A DNA stretch of 64,000 nucleotides from an uncultured Tessaracoccus sp. (GCF_947286155.1 NZ_CAMYPD010000010.1:1-64000), one strand, 5' to 3'. Shown: positions 46,434 to 56,234, counted from the stretch's first letter. Notes: a model not told the origin generated them from the letters alone. Program-made: numbers and translations.

Positions 46434-46658
46434 ATGGAGATCAAGCTCGGCATCGTCCAAGTGGCCAGGGAGATAACGCTTGAAACGCAGGAATCTGCCG
46501 AAGAAATCAGCAGCCGCCTGGCGTCGGCCGTCGAGTCGAATGGCATCTTTGAGCTCGCAGACGACAAGGGACGCAAAATTCTCATCCCTGCAGGTCGCGT
46601 GGGGTACGTGGAGCTTGGCTCACCCAATGCCAGGCCAGTGGGCTTCGGTCGCGTCTGA
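46434..46658 (+). CDS. DUF3107 family protein
   Basis: 74 residues, a full-length member of a short actinobacterial family. MEIKLGIVQVAREITLE is the conserved start, followed by SAEEISSRLASAVE and a GRKILIPAGRVGYVELG end with two beta strands. AAGGAG seven bases before the ATG fixes the start. Function unknown. In related genomes it commonly precedes the same type of DEAD-box helicase, as here. Confidence 0.9.
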   Translation: MEIKLGIVQVAREITLETQESAEEISSRLASAVESNGIFELADDKGRKILIPAGRVGYVELGSPNARPVGFGRV

Positions 46659-46754
46659 CCCGTCCTGTGGGGAGACGCTGATAGGATCACGTCCGGGCAG
46701 ATTGCCCAGGCATGCGCGTCAGCGCACCGCGTTGTTCGAACAAGAGGTTGAACC

Positions 46755-48131
46755 CTGACTGAGCAGGCAGCACACGACACGTTCCTGGATCTCGGCGTCG
46801 CCGAGCCCATCGCAGAGGCACTCGCCGCCGAGGGCATCGTCAAGCCATTTCCCATCCAGGCACTCGCCATCCCCCTCGCCCTGGGAGGCACAGATCTGAT
46901 TGGGCAAGCTCGAACCGGCACCGGCAAGACGCTGGCGTTTGGCACCGTGATGCTGCACCGGCTCGAAGCCCTCGCAGAAGACCACGAACCCACGCACGGC
47001 AAGCCGCGCGGGCTCGCCGTGTGCCCCACCCGAGAGCTCGCCGTCCAGGTTGGCCGCGATCTCGAAACGGCCGGCAAGAACCTCCATACTCGCGTGCTGA
47101 CGATCTATGGCGGCACCAGCTACGACGACCAGCTCGAAGCGCTCGAGAAGGGCGTGGATGTCGTCGTCGGAACCCCCGGGCGCCTGCTTGACCTCGTCCA
47201 GCGTCGCGCACTCGATCTTTCGGAAATCCAGGTGCTCGTGCTCGATGAAGCCGACGAGATGCTCGACCTCGGGTTCCTCCCCGACGTGGAACGCATCATG
47301 GACGCCACACCGAAGTCGCGTCAGACGATGATGTTCTCTGCGACGATGCCCGGCCAGATCCTCTCGCTGGCCCGTTCGCGTCTGAACCGGCCCATCAATA
47401 TTCGTGCTGAAGGCGAAAACGCCCAGGCGACGGTGCCAGACACCGTGCAGTTTATTTACCAGGCCCACCAGCTCGACAAGCCGGAGGTGGTCTCGCGCAT
47501 CATCCAGGCCAAGGACGCTGGCAAAGTGATGATCTTCACGCGTACGAAGCGCGAAGCACAGCGCCTCTCGGAAGATCTGGTGGACAGGGGCTTCCCCGCT
47601 GCCTCCATCCATGGCGATCTCAATCAATCCGCACGGGAACGCTCACTCAAGAAGTTCCGTCAGGGCACCATTCGCGTTCTTGTGGCCACCGACGTCGCAG
47701 CCCGTGGCATTGACATCACCGGCGTGACGCATGTCGTGAACTACGAGTGCCCTGACACCGATGCCACCTACGTGCACCGTATCGGCCGCACCGGCCGCGC
47801 GGGACGCAACGGCGTAGCTGTCACGCTGGTTGACTGGGCGGACGTGCATCGCTGGAAGCTCATCGACCAGGCCCTCGATCTCGGCAAACCGGAGCCTGTC
47901 GAGACGTACTCGTCGTCGCCGCATTTGTACTCCGACCTCGACATCCCCGAAGGCACCAAGGGACGCGTCGCCACCGCACCGCCCAAACGAGACAAGGGCA
48001 CGGAGAAGCCACAAGGGCAGCGGGAGCGTCGTCGCACTCGTTCCTCGAAGCCCCGTCGACGCAGGCGCGTGCGCAACGGCGTCGAGGTTGTGCGGGAGCC
48101 ACACGATAAAGCGCAGCCATCGTCGAAGTGA
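46755..48131 (+). CDS. DEAD-box RNA helicase with an apparent CTG start
   Basis: 458 residues. The homologous N-terminus TEQAAHDTFLDLGVAEPIAEAL begins right after a CTG at 46755. A stop lies two codons upstream, and no in-frame ATG, GTG or TTG occurs before 46944-46947. That later start would remove the Q motif (Phe32, Gln35) and the Walker A (Thr54-Thr59). AGAGG lies 6-7 nt before the CTG. Motifs: PTRELAVQ, VLDEADEMLDLG, SATMPGQI, HRIGRTGRAGRNG. The basic tail (KPRRRRRVR) may bind RNA. It fits the RhlE/CsdA-like group, with a role in RNA unwinding, ribosome assembly or decay. Confidence 0.9.
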   Translation: MTEQAAHDTFLDLGVAEPIAEALAAEGIVKPFPIQALAIPLALGGTDLIGQARTGTGKTLAFGTVMLHRLEALAEDHEPTHGKPRGLAVCPTRELAVQVGRDLETAGKNLHTRVLTIYGGTSYDDQLEALEKGVDVVVGTPGRLLDLVQRRALDLSEIQVLVLDEADEMLDLGFLPDVERIMDATPKSRQTMMFSATMPGQILSLARSRLNRPINIRAEGENAQATVPDTVQFIYQAHQLDKPEVVSRIIQAKDAGKVMIFTRTKREAQRLSEDLVDRGFPAASIHGDLNQSARERSLKKFRQGTIRVLVATDVAARGIDITGVTHVVNYECPDTDATYVHRIGRTGRAGRNGVAVTLVDWADVHRWKLIDQALDLGKPEPVETYSSSPHLYSDLDIPEGTKGRVATAPPKRDKGTEKPQGQRERRRTRSSKPRRRRRVRNGVEVVREPHDKAQPSSK

Positions 48132-48153
48132 CGGCGGCCGGCGCTACGTAGGC

Positions 48154-49245
48154 TCAGTAGTACACCATCTGCATCGCGGTGCGGACCTCTTCCAAGGTCT
48201 GTACCGCGATCTCGCGTGCCCGCTCATTGCCCGCCCGCAGCACGCTCTCCAGGAAGCCCGGATCTTGTTCCAGCTCCGCACGACGGGCCCGGATGGGCGC
48301 AAGGTACTCGTTGAGTGCTTCCGTGACGAGCTTCTTGAGCCCGCCACCTCCGGCGTCGCCGAGCTCGGCGGCAACGTCGACGGGGTCACGGTCGAGTGCG
48401 AGTGCCGCAATGTTGACCAGGTTGGACACCTCGGGACGCTGCTCAGGTTCGTAGGTGATGTGGCGGTCGGAATCGGTTACAGCACGCTTGATAAGCTTGG
48501 CCGTCTCGTCGGCAGTGAACCCGATCTCGATGGTGTTGTTGCGAGATTTGCTCATCTTCGCACCATCGAGACCGAGCACGGTTCCCGACTTGCTCAGCAG
48601 TGCTTCGGGCTCGGGGAAGACGGGGGTGGCCTCGTCAGCGCGCCCATAGCGCTCGTCGAAACGCCTAGCGATGACACGGGCCTGCTCGAGGTGCGGCAGC
48701 TGGTCTTTACCCACTGGCACGAGGTTCGCTTTGCAGAATAAGATGTCAGCAGCCTGGTGCACCGGGTAGGTGAGCAGCAGGCCAGACATCGGTCGTCCGT
48801 CGGTAGCCTCCAGTTCCGTCTTCACCGTCGGGTTGCGACGAAGTTCTGCGTCGGTGGCCAATGAGAGGAACGGCAACATGAGCTGGTTCAACTCCGGCAG
48901 CGAAGAATGCGTGAAGAAGGTGACCTTTTCTGGGTCCAGCCCGATTGAGAGGTAGTCGGTTAGCAGCGAGTAGACACGATCCCGGATGGGGCCCACGCCG
49001 TCGCGATCAGTGATGACCTGGTAGTCGGCAATAAGCACCATCGTCTCGACGCCCGCTTTCGCCAGGCGCACCCTATTCTCCAGCGACCCAAACAGGTGCC
49101 CGATGTGCAGGTTGCCTGTGGGGCGGTCGCCCGTCAGGATCCGAAACTTGCTGGGATCCTTGGCGATCTCCTGTTCAATAGCCAGGCTGCGTTGCGTGGA
49201 ACGCGCGAGCGATGCTTCCGGATCGAAGTGGGTCGAAGTTGTCAT
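48154..49245 (-). CDS. trpS: Tryptophan--tRNA ligase
   Basis: Charges tRNA-Trp. 363 residues. Class I HIGH motif in GDRPTGNLHIGHLFGSLENRV (near 40-60), AMIADYQ-type second motif reading VLIADYQVITD, and KMSKS in LDGAKMSKSRNNTIEIG near 235. It is somewhat longer than classic TrpS (about 330), with extra sequence around the active-site loop region and at the N-terminus. Convergent with the DEAD-box helicase (22-bp gap). Confidence 0.96.
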   Translation of the reverse strand: MTTSTHFDPEASLARSTQRSLAIEQEIAKDPSKFRILTGDRPTGNLHIGHLFGSLENRVRLAKAGVETMVLIADYQVITDRDGVGPIRDRVYSLLTDYLSIGLDPEKVTFFTHSSLPELNQLMLPFLSLATDAELRRNPTVKTELEATDGRPMSGLLLTYPVHQAADILFCKANLVPVGKDQLPHLEQARVIARRFDERYGRADEATPVFPEPEALLSKSGTVLGLDGAKMSKSRNNTIEIGFTADETAKLIKRAVTDSDRHITYEPEQRPEVSNLVNIAALALDRDPVDVAAELGDAGGGGLKKLVTEALNEYLAPIRARRAELEQDPGFLESVLRAGNERAREIAVQTLEEVRTAMQMVYY

Positions 49246-49287
49246 GCGCTCCAGCGTAGCGTCTTGCGTCGGCTTCGCGCCTACACG

Positions 49288-50139
49288 CTAGACGACGCCG
49301 CCTCGCCGACGAATCCGAGCGATCAACTCGTTGTAGGCCTGCACCCTTGTCGTATTGCAGCCAAGCTCGTGATTGACTTTGCCGGTGCCGTGGTAATCCG
49401 ATGATCCCGTACGGATGAGGCCGAGGCGGGCGCCCATCTGGAACAGCAATTCCCGCGCCTCGGGGCTGTGATCTTGATGCTCCACCTCGATACCCTCGAG
49501 TTGATGCTCGCGGATGAGTCGTTCCAGCACCTCAGCAGTGAGCACCTGCCGGCATCCGCGCGACCACGGGTGAGCGATCACGGCTACGCCGCGGGCGCCA
49601 TGGATGAGGTCGATGGCTTCTTCCAGCGGGCACGCGTAGCGTTCGGCATATCCCGGCTGACCTTCCCCAATCCAGGTTTGGAACGCCTCCGTCCTGCTCG
49701 CTACGACCCCTTTTTGCACGAGGATGTCAGCCACGTGTGGGCGCCCCACAGCCGACGCGTCTCCCGCGTGCTCGTACACTTCGTCGATGGTGATGTCGAT
49801 GCCTGCGGCCCGCAGGTTATCGATCATGCGGGGCAGACGTTCCGTCCTCCCGGCGCGGATACGAGCTAGTTCTGCTTTCAAGTCTGCGTTGCGCGGATCA
49901 CAGCCGTAGCCAAGTAGGTGTACCGACTTCCCCTCAAATTTCGTCGACATTTCGAGCCCGTTCAGTACTCGTAGTCCCGACCGTTTCCCGGCTTCCTGTG
50001 CCTCCGTGATGCCGGCAAAGGTGTCGTGGTCGGTCAGCGCCACGACGTCCAGACCCGCAGCAATGGCTTTTTGCACCAGCATCGTAGGTGAGTCTGTGCC
50101 GTCCGAGACATTCGAGTGAGTGTGCAAGTCGATCCGCAT
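49288..50139 (-). CDS. PHP-domain metal-dependent phosphoesterase
   Basis: 283 residues from ATG 50139. Metal-binding PHP motifs: DLHTHSNVSDG, ALTDHDT, a Glu in NGLEMST, VAVIAHPW, and SSDYHG. Homologs include 3',5'-nucleoside bisphosphate phosphatases and RNase AM, so pAp/oligonucleotide hydrolysis is a reasonable but unproven guess. The 54 in-frame residues upstream are rejected as non-homologous. Confidence 0.9.
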   Translation of the reverse strand: MRIDLHTHSNVSDGTDSPTMLVQKAIAAGLDVVALTDHDTFAGITEAQEAGKRSGLRVLNGLEMSTKFEGKSVHLLGYGCDPRNADLKAELARIRAGRTERLPRMIDNLRAAGIDITIDEVYEHAGDASAVGRPHVADILVQKGVVASRTEAFQTWIGEGQPGYAERYACPLEEAIDLIHGARGVAVIAHPWSRGCRQVLTAEVLERLIREHQLEGIEVEHQDHSPEARELLFQMGARLGLIRTGSSDYHGTGKVNHELGCNTTRVQAYNELIARIRRRGGVV

Positions 50140-50215
50140 GGCCCCATGGTAGTTGCCCGCGCTCGCCCGCACGCGGAGTGCGCATTTTCCGTCCCGGACC
50201 ATGCATGAGTGGCAA

Positions 50216-50221
50216 TAGACT
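50216..50221 (+). promoter_or_regulatory. -10 hexamer for probable leaderless DUF2505 mRNA
   Basis: TAGACT ends 7 nt before the ATG at 50229. The intervening AGGCCCC is not SD-like. Confidence 0.45.
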
Positions 50222-50228
50222 AGGCCCC

Positions 50229-50699
50229 ATGCAGTTGATCTTTCAGCACTCCTACCCAGCCCCTCCCCGCGATGTCGCGGCGCTACTACGCAACGAAGCA
50301 TTCCTCGACGACGTTGCCCAGCACGCCGGGGCGGTGCAGCATACCGTCTCAGTCGGCGACGTCGGTACGCGCGTCGATATGATGCTGCCCGCCCCCGAAC
50401 AGGTGCAAAAAATCCTGGGCAAGACGGTGAAGGTTTCGATTCTCATGGCCTTCTCTGACGAGTCCTCGGACGGCACCATTCCGGGGACGGTGAACGTCGA
50501 CGTGCCCGGCATGCCCGTCGAGGCGAGTGCCACGTCGAAGCTCGCGCCGACGAGTACAGGCACTGTGGGCGACTACGAAGGAGAGCTCAAGGTCAAGATT
50601 CCGCTCGTGGGCAAGAAAGTCGAGGCCCAGGTGGAGCCGTTCATCGTCCAAGCGTTTGCCGGCATGGAGCGCCGCGCTCGCGTGTGGCTGACGCGCTGA
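50229..50699 (+). CDS. DUF2505 family protein
   Basis: 156 residues. The START/SRPBCC-like beta-alpha pattern begins MQLIFQHSYPAPPRDVAALLRNEAFLDDVA and ends in a long amphipathic helix, EAQVEPFIVQAFAGMERRARVWL. It likely forms a hydrophobic ligand-binding cavity. Ligand unknown. Divergent from the PHP gene, with its own leaderless-type promoter. Convergent with the DUF6912-like gene, only 8 bp apart. Confidence 0.87.
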   Translation: MQLIFQHSYPAPPRDVAALLRNEAFLDDVAQHAGAVQHTVSVGDVGTRVDMMLPAPEQVQKILGKTVKVSILMAFSDESSDGTIPGTVNVDVPGMPVEASATSKLAPTSTGTVGDYEGELKVKIPLVGKKVEAQVEPFIVQAFAGMERRARVWLTR

Positions 50700-50707
50700 C
50701 TGCGGAA

Positions 50708-51166
50708 CTAGCTGCGTCGGTACTCCACGACGTCGTTCCATAGCAGGTCGTGTTCTTGCAGCAAGGCTTGCACTTCGGGCAGTTCCCAGGCGTCGTCGAT
50801 ACTTGAGCCTGCGGGCACCGTCGGGAGTTCGACCCCTGGTGCGTCTTCGAACCAGGCCGTCATGGCTTCATGCGGGCACCGCACAAGCAAGCACTCGCCG
50901 TTCGCCGAGTCCTTGCCCGCTTCAATGAGCGCGGCGTCGACCTCGGCGACGATGACCACGCGCTCGCCGAATTCGATCAGCCCGGAGATGGAGGCCAACA
51001 CCATGGCCGCGTACTCGGCATCTTCGGACATGTCTTCGGTGTACCCCAACTCGTCGAGCAGGTCACTCGTCACTGTGAATGCGCGACGTTGTTCAACGGG
51101 GACCTCCCCTGTAAGCATGGGGAGTTCTGCTGCAGCAATGGGAATGAACACAAGCTTTCTGACCAC
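50708..51166 (-). CDS. DUF6912-like conserved protein
   Basis: 152 residues from GTG 51166. The pattern of N-terminal KLVFIPI, a FTVTSDLLDELGYTEDMSEDAEYAAMVLAS helical section and ERVVIVAEVD followed by a C-terminal LW...YRR resembles the small actinobacterial DUF6912 family. No catalytic residues are evident. The identification rests on memory of the family pattern. Confidence 0.65.
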   Translation of the reverse strand: MVRKLVFIPIAAAELPMLTGEVPVEQRRAFTVTSDLLDELGYTEDMSEDAEYAAMVLASISGLIEFGERVVIVAEVDAALIEAGKDSANGECLLVRCPHEAMTAWFEDAPGVELPTVPAGSSIDDAWELPEVQALLQEHDLLWNDVVEYRRS

Positions 51167-51276
51167 ACACCAAGCGTAGGCGCATTCGAGCGGCACGCCT
51201 CAGCCACGCGCCCATATGGGCACTCATTGATAGGCTTTGCCCCGGTATGGCCACGAACCCGTAGAAAGAGATGTGC

Positions 51277-51612
51277 ATGTTCCGCAGGACGTTCCTTGCC
51301 GCTGCTGGCTCAATGCTGATCCTCACCGCGTGCGGCAGCGCCGGCTCCGCCGAGCCAGTGACAGTGAACCTCGATGTTCCTGAGGGTGGCATCTCGACGC
51401 CGATCAAGCAGTCGGTTCCGCTCGGATCCGAGCTCACCCTGATCGTGACGACGGCCTACGACGACGACATCCACGTCCACGGCTACGAGCATTCGTTCCC
51501 CACGAAAGCCGGCGAACCGCACGAGATCACCTTCACCGCCAACATGGCGGGCGCCTACGAAATCGAAAGTCATGGCGCCAACCAGGTGTACATGAAGTTG
51601 GTTGTCGAATGA
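51277..51612 (+). CDS. Cupredoxin-like lipoprotein
   Basis: 111 residues from ATG 51277; AAAGAG spaced 6 nt away favours it over the in-frame ATG at 51271. Lipobox LILTACGS gives lipid-modified Cys19. The mature domain has a cupredoxin beta-sandwich pattern with a His-rich loop DDIHVHGYEHSF and a C-terminal YEIESHGANQVYMKLVV. The type 1 copper Cys is absent; His and Met could still bind Cu. Its stop overlaps the membrane gene by ATGA, so the two proteins probably work together on the cell surface. Confidence 0.78.
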   Translation: MFRRTFLAAAGSMLILTACGSAGSAEPVTVNLDVPEGGISTPIKQSVPLGSELTLIVTTAYDDDIHVHGYEHSFPTKAGEPHEITFTANMAGAYEIESHGANQVYMKLVVE

Positions 51613-52883
51613 TTCTTCTCCACGGAATCGCGTCCCGTTCAGACCTCCCGCTTCCGTTCTGGCTCGTGCTACTCGCCGCTGCGGTGGTGTTACTCGTCAC
51701 GTTCTACTTTCTGTTCTTCGCCTGGAAGCGCTCACGGTTTGAAGACGATGACGGCGTGCCTATGCCGCGTCTCACCAAGGCGATCGATAGTCTTCCTGGA
51801 CGTATCATCGCACGCACCTCTGTGGGAGCAATCTGGATTCTCAGCGCGATCGCGCTCATCTTCGGCGCCGACCGGATCGACAATCCTGTCATCGGCTTCA
51901 TCTACGTCTGGCTGTGGGTTGGGCTCGTGGTGTTTTCCGTCTTCCTGGGGAAGGCGTACAAGGAGACGAACCCCATCCGCACGCTGCTCGCCTTCCGCGG
52001 CAGCGCTGTGATAGCTCCCGACGGCCCCGGTTCCCGCGCGCCCGCAGCGCTCGCGCTCGCGGGTTTCCTCTACATGGAGCTCGTACTCCCCCAAGGCATC
52101 ACGCTGCCGGCCCTACGCCTTGCGGCTGGGCTGTGGCTGACGTGGTGCATCGTCGGATTCTTCGTGCGCCCACACTGGATTGAACGGGCTGATCCGTTCG
52201 AGGTGTACGGCACGACCGTGGCCAGCCTGTCACCGTGGAAACGCAAGGATGGCGTCGTGCATCGGATGAATCCGGTGCGCAACCTCGCGAGCTGGGTCCC
52301 GCCGACGGCGACGTACACCGTCGCGGTGGTGCTACTGGGAGGTACCGCATTCGATGCCATGTCCAACACGCCTCGATGGCAGCGCATGATCCAAGACATC
52401 ACCACACCTGCGTGGATTTTGGGCACCATCGGGCTGGCTGCCATGATCGCGCTCGTCGCGGCGCTCTATGCCTTCGGCTGCAAGTTCCTCGACGAGGGTG
52501 AGGGGCTGCGGTCCACGATGAACCGCCTCTCCCCCGGCTTGGTGCCGCTGATCGTCGGGTATTGTCTCGCCCACTACGGCACCTACCTGTATTTGGAGGG
52601 ACAACGCACCGCCATTCGGTTCAACGATCCCCTCGGCACGGGGCAGAACTGGTTTGGCTTCGCAGAGGCAGGCCCCAACGTTGATCTGTTCGCCTTCCCC
52701 ACCTTCGTAGCGTGGCTCCAGGTGTTGCTCATCGTCGGCGGGCATGTGCTCGGTGTTATCGTCACGCACGACGTCGCCCTGCGCCGCCCGGCGGGCAAGG
52801 TGATGATGCGCCAGTTGCCGCTACTGCTCGTGATGGTGGTGTTCACCGTCGGTGGGCTGCTGCTCATGTTTGGCGGAAGCTAG
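51609..52883 (+). CDS. Multipass membrane protein paired with the cupredoxin-like lipoprotein
   Basis: 424 residues with about ten to eleven hydrophobic helices, starting LPFWLVLLAAAVVLLVTFYFLFF and ending LLLVMVVFTVGGLLLMFG. Several His, Tyr and Trp residues lie in or near helices (VRPHWIER, LAHYGTYLYL, GGHVLGVIVTHDVALRR). It matches an actinobacterial family sometimes labelled fenitrothion hydrolase in databases; that label is not supported by any motif here. The coupling to a lipoprotein with a metal-type loop suggests metal handling or redox, as inference. Confidence 0.72.
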   Translation: MILLHGIASRSDLPLPFWLVLLAAAVVLLVTFYFLFFAWKRSRFEDDDGVPMPRLTKAIDSLPGRIIARTSVGAIWILSAIALIFGADRIDNPVIGFIYVWLWVGLVVFSVFLGKAYKETNPIRTLLAFRGSAVIAPDGPGSRAPAALALAGFLYMELVLPQGITLPALRLAAGLWLTWCIVGFFVRPHWIERADPFEVYGTTVASLSPWKRKDGVVHRMNPVRNLASWVPPTATYTVAVVLLGGTAFDAMSNTPRWQRMIQDITTPAWILGTIGLAAMIALVAALYAFGCKFLDEGEGLRSTMNRLSPGLVPLIVGYCLAHYGTYLYLEGQRTAIRFNDPLGTGQNWFGFAEAGPNVDLFAFPTFVAWLQVLLIVGGHVLGVIVTHDVALRRPAGKVMMRQLPLLLVMVVFTVGGLLLMFGGS

Positions 52884-52979
52884 CCGCTCTTCCTTCCCGA
52901 TTGTTGGGTGAGAAGAAAGTGTTGTCCGACGGTTTGTAGTACCCAGTTGTTGGGCTGTTTCCACACTTAGCGTGGGAGC

Positions 52980-53339
52980 ATGCTTCACAAAACCAGTACA
53001 CATGCCGGCGCTCAGCGCCCCCGTACAGCCGGGTCACCCCCACCTCGCCAAGCGATTGGGCTCGCCACCGCCATCGTTGAATCCCTCTTTGGCCGACGCC
53101 CCCTCCACCACCTGCGCCAGCACCTGAGCGCGAATGCCTTTGAGAGCCTGGCAGCGGGTAGAGAATCGGGCCAATTTCTGCGATCGACCATCGGCTCCTG
53201 GCGTTGCCAGATGCCGACATCGACAGCCGCCGAGGTCTGCATCAGGGTGTCCTTGCACGGGCGCTGGCTCGTGTGTGTGATGCGCCTCGATTTGCTCAAG
53301 CAGTGGCGATGCTCCGAGTTTCACATCCTCGGTGCCTGA
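52980..53339 (+). CDS. Rv3235-like family protein
   Basis: 119 residues from ATG 52980 with GGGAG before it. A basic N-terminus (about 1-35) precedes RPLHHLRQHLSANAFESLAAG, a repeating beta-rich middle and a C-terminal CVMRLDLLKQWRCSEFHILGA, the usual layout of the Rv3235 family near secA. The family function is unknown. Convergent with secA; a hairpin separates the two. Antisense frames over it are shadows. Confidence 0.75.
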   Translation: MLHKTSTHAGAQRPRTAGSPPPRQAIGLATAIVESLFGRRPLHHLRQHLSANAFESLAAGRESGQFLRSTIGSWRCQMPTSTAAEVCIRVSLHGRWLVCVMRLDLLKQWRCSEFHILGA

Positions 53340-53342
53340 GCC

Positions 53343-53364
53343 CCGCACGCACGATGGCGTGCGG
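53343..53364. terminator. Hairpin between Rv3235-like and secA
   Basis: CCGCACGC at 53343-53350 and GCGTGCGG at 53357-53364 form a perfect 8-bp stem with a 6-nt loop between the two convergent stops. It could serve both strands; there is no T-run. Confidence 0.6.
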
Positions 53365-53372
53365 CGTGAGCG

Positions 53373-56105
53373 TCACTGCTTAGCGCCGTGGCAGACCTTG
53401 TACTTCTTGCCAGAGCCGCAATAACAAGGCTGGTTTCGGCCGGGTTTCTTCTTCGCTGTCGCCTGCGCACCAGACTTCGTGGCTTCACCCGACTCGTTCG
53501 GAGCGGAGTACTGCAGCGAGCTGCCATCCGTCTCCTTACGTTCCAGACCCTTCGCGAGTGGTTCAGCATCACTACCGGCTGCTGCCCCATCGTCAGTGTC
53601 GCCTGCGTCCGTGTCAGCGTCGGCGTCGTCTTGCTTCGGCACCTCGAGATGGAACAAGAAGCCGGTGACTTCCTCCATGAAGGCGCCCATCATGGCGTTG
53701 AACATGTCGCCGCCCTCACGCTGGTACTCGGTGAGGGGATCACGCTGGGCCATAGCGCGCAGCCCAATGCCGTCGCGCAGATAGTCCATTTCGTAGAGGT
53801 GTTCGCGCCACTTGCGGTCGAGCACGGTGAGCAACACTTGGCGCTCGAGTTCGCGCATGCGCTCCTCGCCGATCTCTTCCTCACGGCGGTCATAGGCCTG
53901 GTCAACATCGTCGACGAAGCGCTCCACCATGCCTGCCTGGTCGGGCAGATCCTCTTCGAGCTCGTCGAGCGAAATGCTCACCGGGTAGAGCGTCTCGAGC
54001 TGGGTCATCATCTGCTCGAGGTCCCAGTCTTCCTCGAAGCCGATGGTGTGCTCGGTCACCACGTCGGAGACCAATCGCTCCGCTGTCTTCCGCAGCTGCG
54101 GAGAGACGTCAACGCCGTCGAGCACGCGTCGGCGGTCACCGTAGATGGCGTGACGTTGGCGGTTCATGACGTCGTCGTACTTCAAGACGTTCTTTCGCAT
54201 CTCGAAGTTTTGGCTCTCCACCTGTTTCTGGGCGCCCTCAATCTGCTTGGAGACCATCTTGGAGTCGATGGGCATGTCGTCGGGAACGTTGAGCATCGTC
54301 ATCGCCCGCTCGAGCAGCTCAGGGCGGAACAAGCGCATCAGGTTATCGGCCAGAGAAAGGTAGAAGCGGGATTCTCCCGGGTCACCCTGACGTCCGGAAC
54401 GGCCGCGCAGCTGGTTGTCGATGCGTCGAGACTCGTGGCGCTCGGAGCCGATGACGTACAGACCACCGGCCTCCTTGACCTCATCATGTTCGCTGGCGAC
54501 CTGCTCCTCGAGCGCTTTCAGCGTGTCCGGCCACTGTGCTTCGTACTCTTCGGGCGTTTCGACGGGATCGAGGCCCTGCTTGCGAAGCTGCAAGTCAGCG
54601 AGAAATTCGGGGTTACCGCCGAGCATGATGTCGGTACCACGGCCAGCCATATTCGTCGAGACCGTCACCGCGCTCTTGCGGCCCGCCTCAGCCACGATCG
54701 ACGCCTCACGCTCGTGATACTTCGCGTTCAGCACATTGTGCGGGACGTTCGCGCGCTTCAGCATTGCCGAGAGCAGCTCCGATTTCTCGACGGAAGCCGT
54801 TCCAATGAGGATGGGCTGGCCCGCTTCGTGGCGCTCCACCACGTCGTCGATGATGGCCTGGAACTTCGCCTCTTCCGTGCGGTAAATCAGGTCGGGGTTG
54901 TCGATACGAATCATCGGCTTGTTCGTGGGAATCGTGATGACACCCAGGCCGTAGATCTTCTGGAACTCAGATTCCTCCGTCTTCGCGGTACCCGTCATGC
55001 CTGCGAGCTTGTCGTACATGCGGAAGTAGTTCTGCAACGTGATGGTGGCAAGCGTCTGGTACTCGTCCTTGATCTTGACGGATTCTTTCGCTTCGAGCGA
55101 CTGGTGCAGACCGTCGTTGTACCGGCGCCCTTCGAGGGTTCGGCCGGTGTGCTCGTCGACGATGAGCACTTCCTCCCCGGCCACGACGTAGTCTTTGTCG
55201 CGCTTGAACAGTTCCTTGGCCTTGATGGCGTTGTTCAGGTACGAGATGAGCGGGGTGTTCGCGGATTCGTAGAGGTTGTCGATGCCGAGGCGGTCTTCCA
55301 CTTTCTCGATGCCAGGGGCGAGAATTGAAATGGTGCGCTTCTTTTCGTCGACCTCGTAGTCTTCATCGCGCGTGAGTGTTTTCACCATCCGGGCGAAGAC
55401 GGGGAACCATTCCTTCGAGTCTTGTGCGGGGCCCGAGATGATGAGTGGCGTACGGGCCTCGTCGATGAGAATCGAGTCAACCTCATCGACGATCGCGTAG
55501 TGGTGCCCGCGCTGCACCATGTCTTCCTTGCGCAACGCCATATTGTCGCGCAGATAGTCGAAGCCAAATTCGTTGTTGGTGCCATACGTGATGTCTGCTG
55601 CATAGGCGTCACGGCGCTGCGCCGGCGTCATCTGCGCCAAGATGGCGCCCACCCGAAGTCCGAGGAAGTGATGGATTCTGCCCATCTGCTCCGACTGGTA
55701 CTTGGCGAGGTAATCGTTGGTGGTGACGATGTGCACGCTCTTACCCGACAGCGCGTTCAGGTAGCTGGGCAACGTACCGACAAGCGTCTTACCTTCACCG
55801 GTCTTCATCTCGGCGATATTGCCCCAGTGCAGGGCAGCGCCACCCATGAGCTGGACATCGAAGTGACGTTTGCCGCTCACGCGCACCGACGCTTCACGCA
55901 CCGCTGCGAAGGCCTCGGGCATGAGCTTGTCGAGCGACTCTCCGTCGGCGACGCGCTCCTTAAACTTGTCTGTTTCAGCTCGGAGTTCCGCGTCGGAGAG
56001 GGCTTGAAAGTCTTCTTCGATCGAATTAACTTGGTCTGCCACCTTTTGCAGCTTCTTCAGCTGCGAGCCAGAGCCCAAGCCGCTCAGGAATTCCATGAAA
56101 CCCAC
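53373..56105 (-). CDS. secA: Protein translocase subunit SecA (housekeeping)
   Basis: ATPase motor pushing preproteins through SecYEG. 910 residues. NBD1 Walker [12 protein letters not shown] near 100, DEVDSIL Walker B near 210. The preprotein-crosslinking domain, NBD2 and scaffold lie in the middle. A C-terminal linker leads to a zinc-binding SEC-C tail [17 protein letters not shown], which binds SecB-like partners or ribosomes. This is the SecA1 type, not the smaller SecA2. It follows hpf on the same strand. Confidence 0.97.
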   Translation of the reverse strand: MGFMEFLSGLGSGSQLKKLQKVADQVNSIEEDFQALSDAELRAETDKFKERVADGESLDKLMPEAFAAVREASVRVSGKRHFDVQLMGGAALHWGNIAEMKTGEGKTLVGTLPSYLNALSGKSVHIVTTNDYLAKYQSEQMGRIHHFLGLRVGAILAQMTPAQRRDAYAADITYGTNNEFGFDYLRDNMALRKEDMVQRGHHYAIVDEVDSILIDEARTPLIISGPAQDSKEWFPVFARMVKTLTRDEDYEVDEKKRTISILAPGIEKVEDRLGIDNLYESANTPLISYLNNAIKAKELFKRDKDYVVAGEEVLIVDEHTGRTLEGRRYNDGLHQSLEAKESVKIKDEYQTLATITLQNYFRMYDKLAGMTGTAKTEESEFQKIYGLGVITIPTNKPMIRIDNPDLIYRTEEAKFQAIIDDVVERHEAGQPILIGTASVEKSELLSAMLKRANVPHNVLNAKYHEREASIVAEAGRKSAVTVSTNMAGRGTDIMLGGNPEFLADLQLRKQGLDPVETPEEYEAQWPDTLKALEEQVASEHDEVKEAGGLYVIGSERHESRRIDNQLRGRSGRQGDPGESRFYLSLADNLMRLFRPELLERAMTMLNVPDDMPIDSKMVSKQIEGAQKQVESQNFEMRKNVLKYDDVMNRQRHAIYGDRRRVLDGVDVSPQLRKTAERLVSDVVTEHTIGFEEDWDLEQMMTQLETLYPVSISLDELEEDLPDQAGMVERFVDDVDQAYDRREEEIGEERMRELERQVLLTVLDRKWREHLYEMDYLRDGIGLRAMAQRDPLTEYQREGGDMFNAMMGAFMEEVTGFLFHLEVPKQDDADADTDAGDTDDGAAAGSDAEPLAKGLERKETDGSSLQYSAPNESGEATKSGAQATAKKKPGRNQPCYCGSGKKYKVCHGAKQ

Positions 56106-56177
56106 GTCGAGTGTCCTTCGATTTCACAACAGATGCCTTCGCCATCCTAGCGCCGTCGCGCAATACACGTGGAAATG

Positions 56178-56217
56178 TTCGTGGGCGCCCAGCGTGACTA
56201 CGCCGAACGCCCACGAA
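56178..56217 (-). terminator. Nested hairpin between hpf and secA
   Basis: Outer arms TTCGTGGGCG (56178-56187) and CGCCCACGAA (56208-56217) enclose a smaller GCGT-GACT-ACGC hairpin. It lies 18 bp past the hpf stop and about 70 bp before secA, so it may end most hpf transcripts. The T-content afterwards is modest. Confidence 0.55.
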
Positions 56218-56234
56218 CGATGAGATTGGCTAGG

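Noticed and set aside
53388..55328. 646-codon open frame on the plus strand opposite secA
   Set aside because: Antisense of SecA; low-complexity His/Val/Leu composition and no SD.
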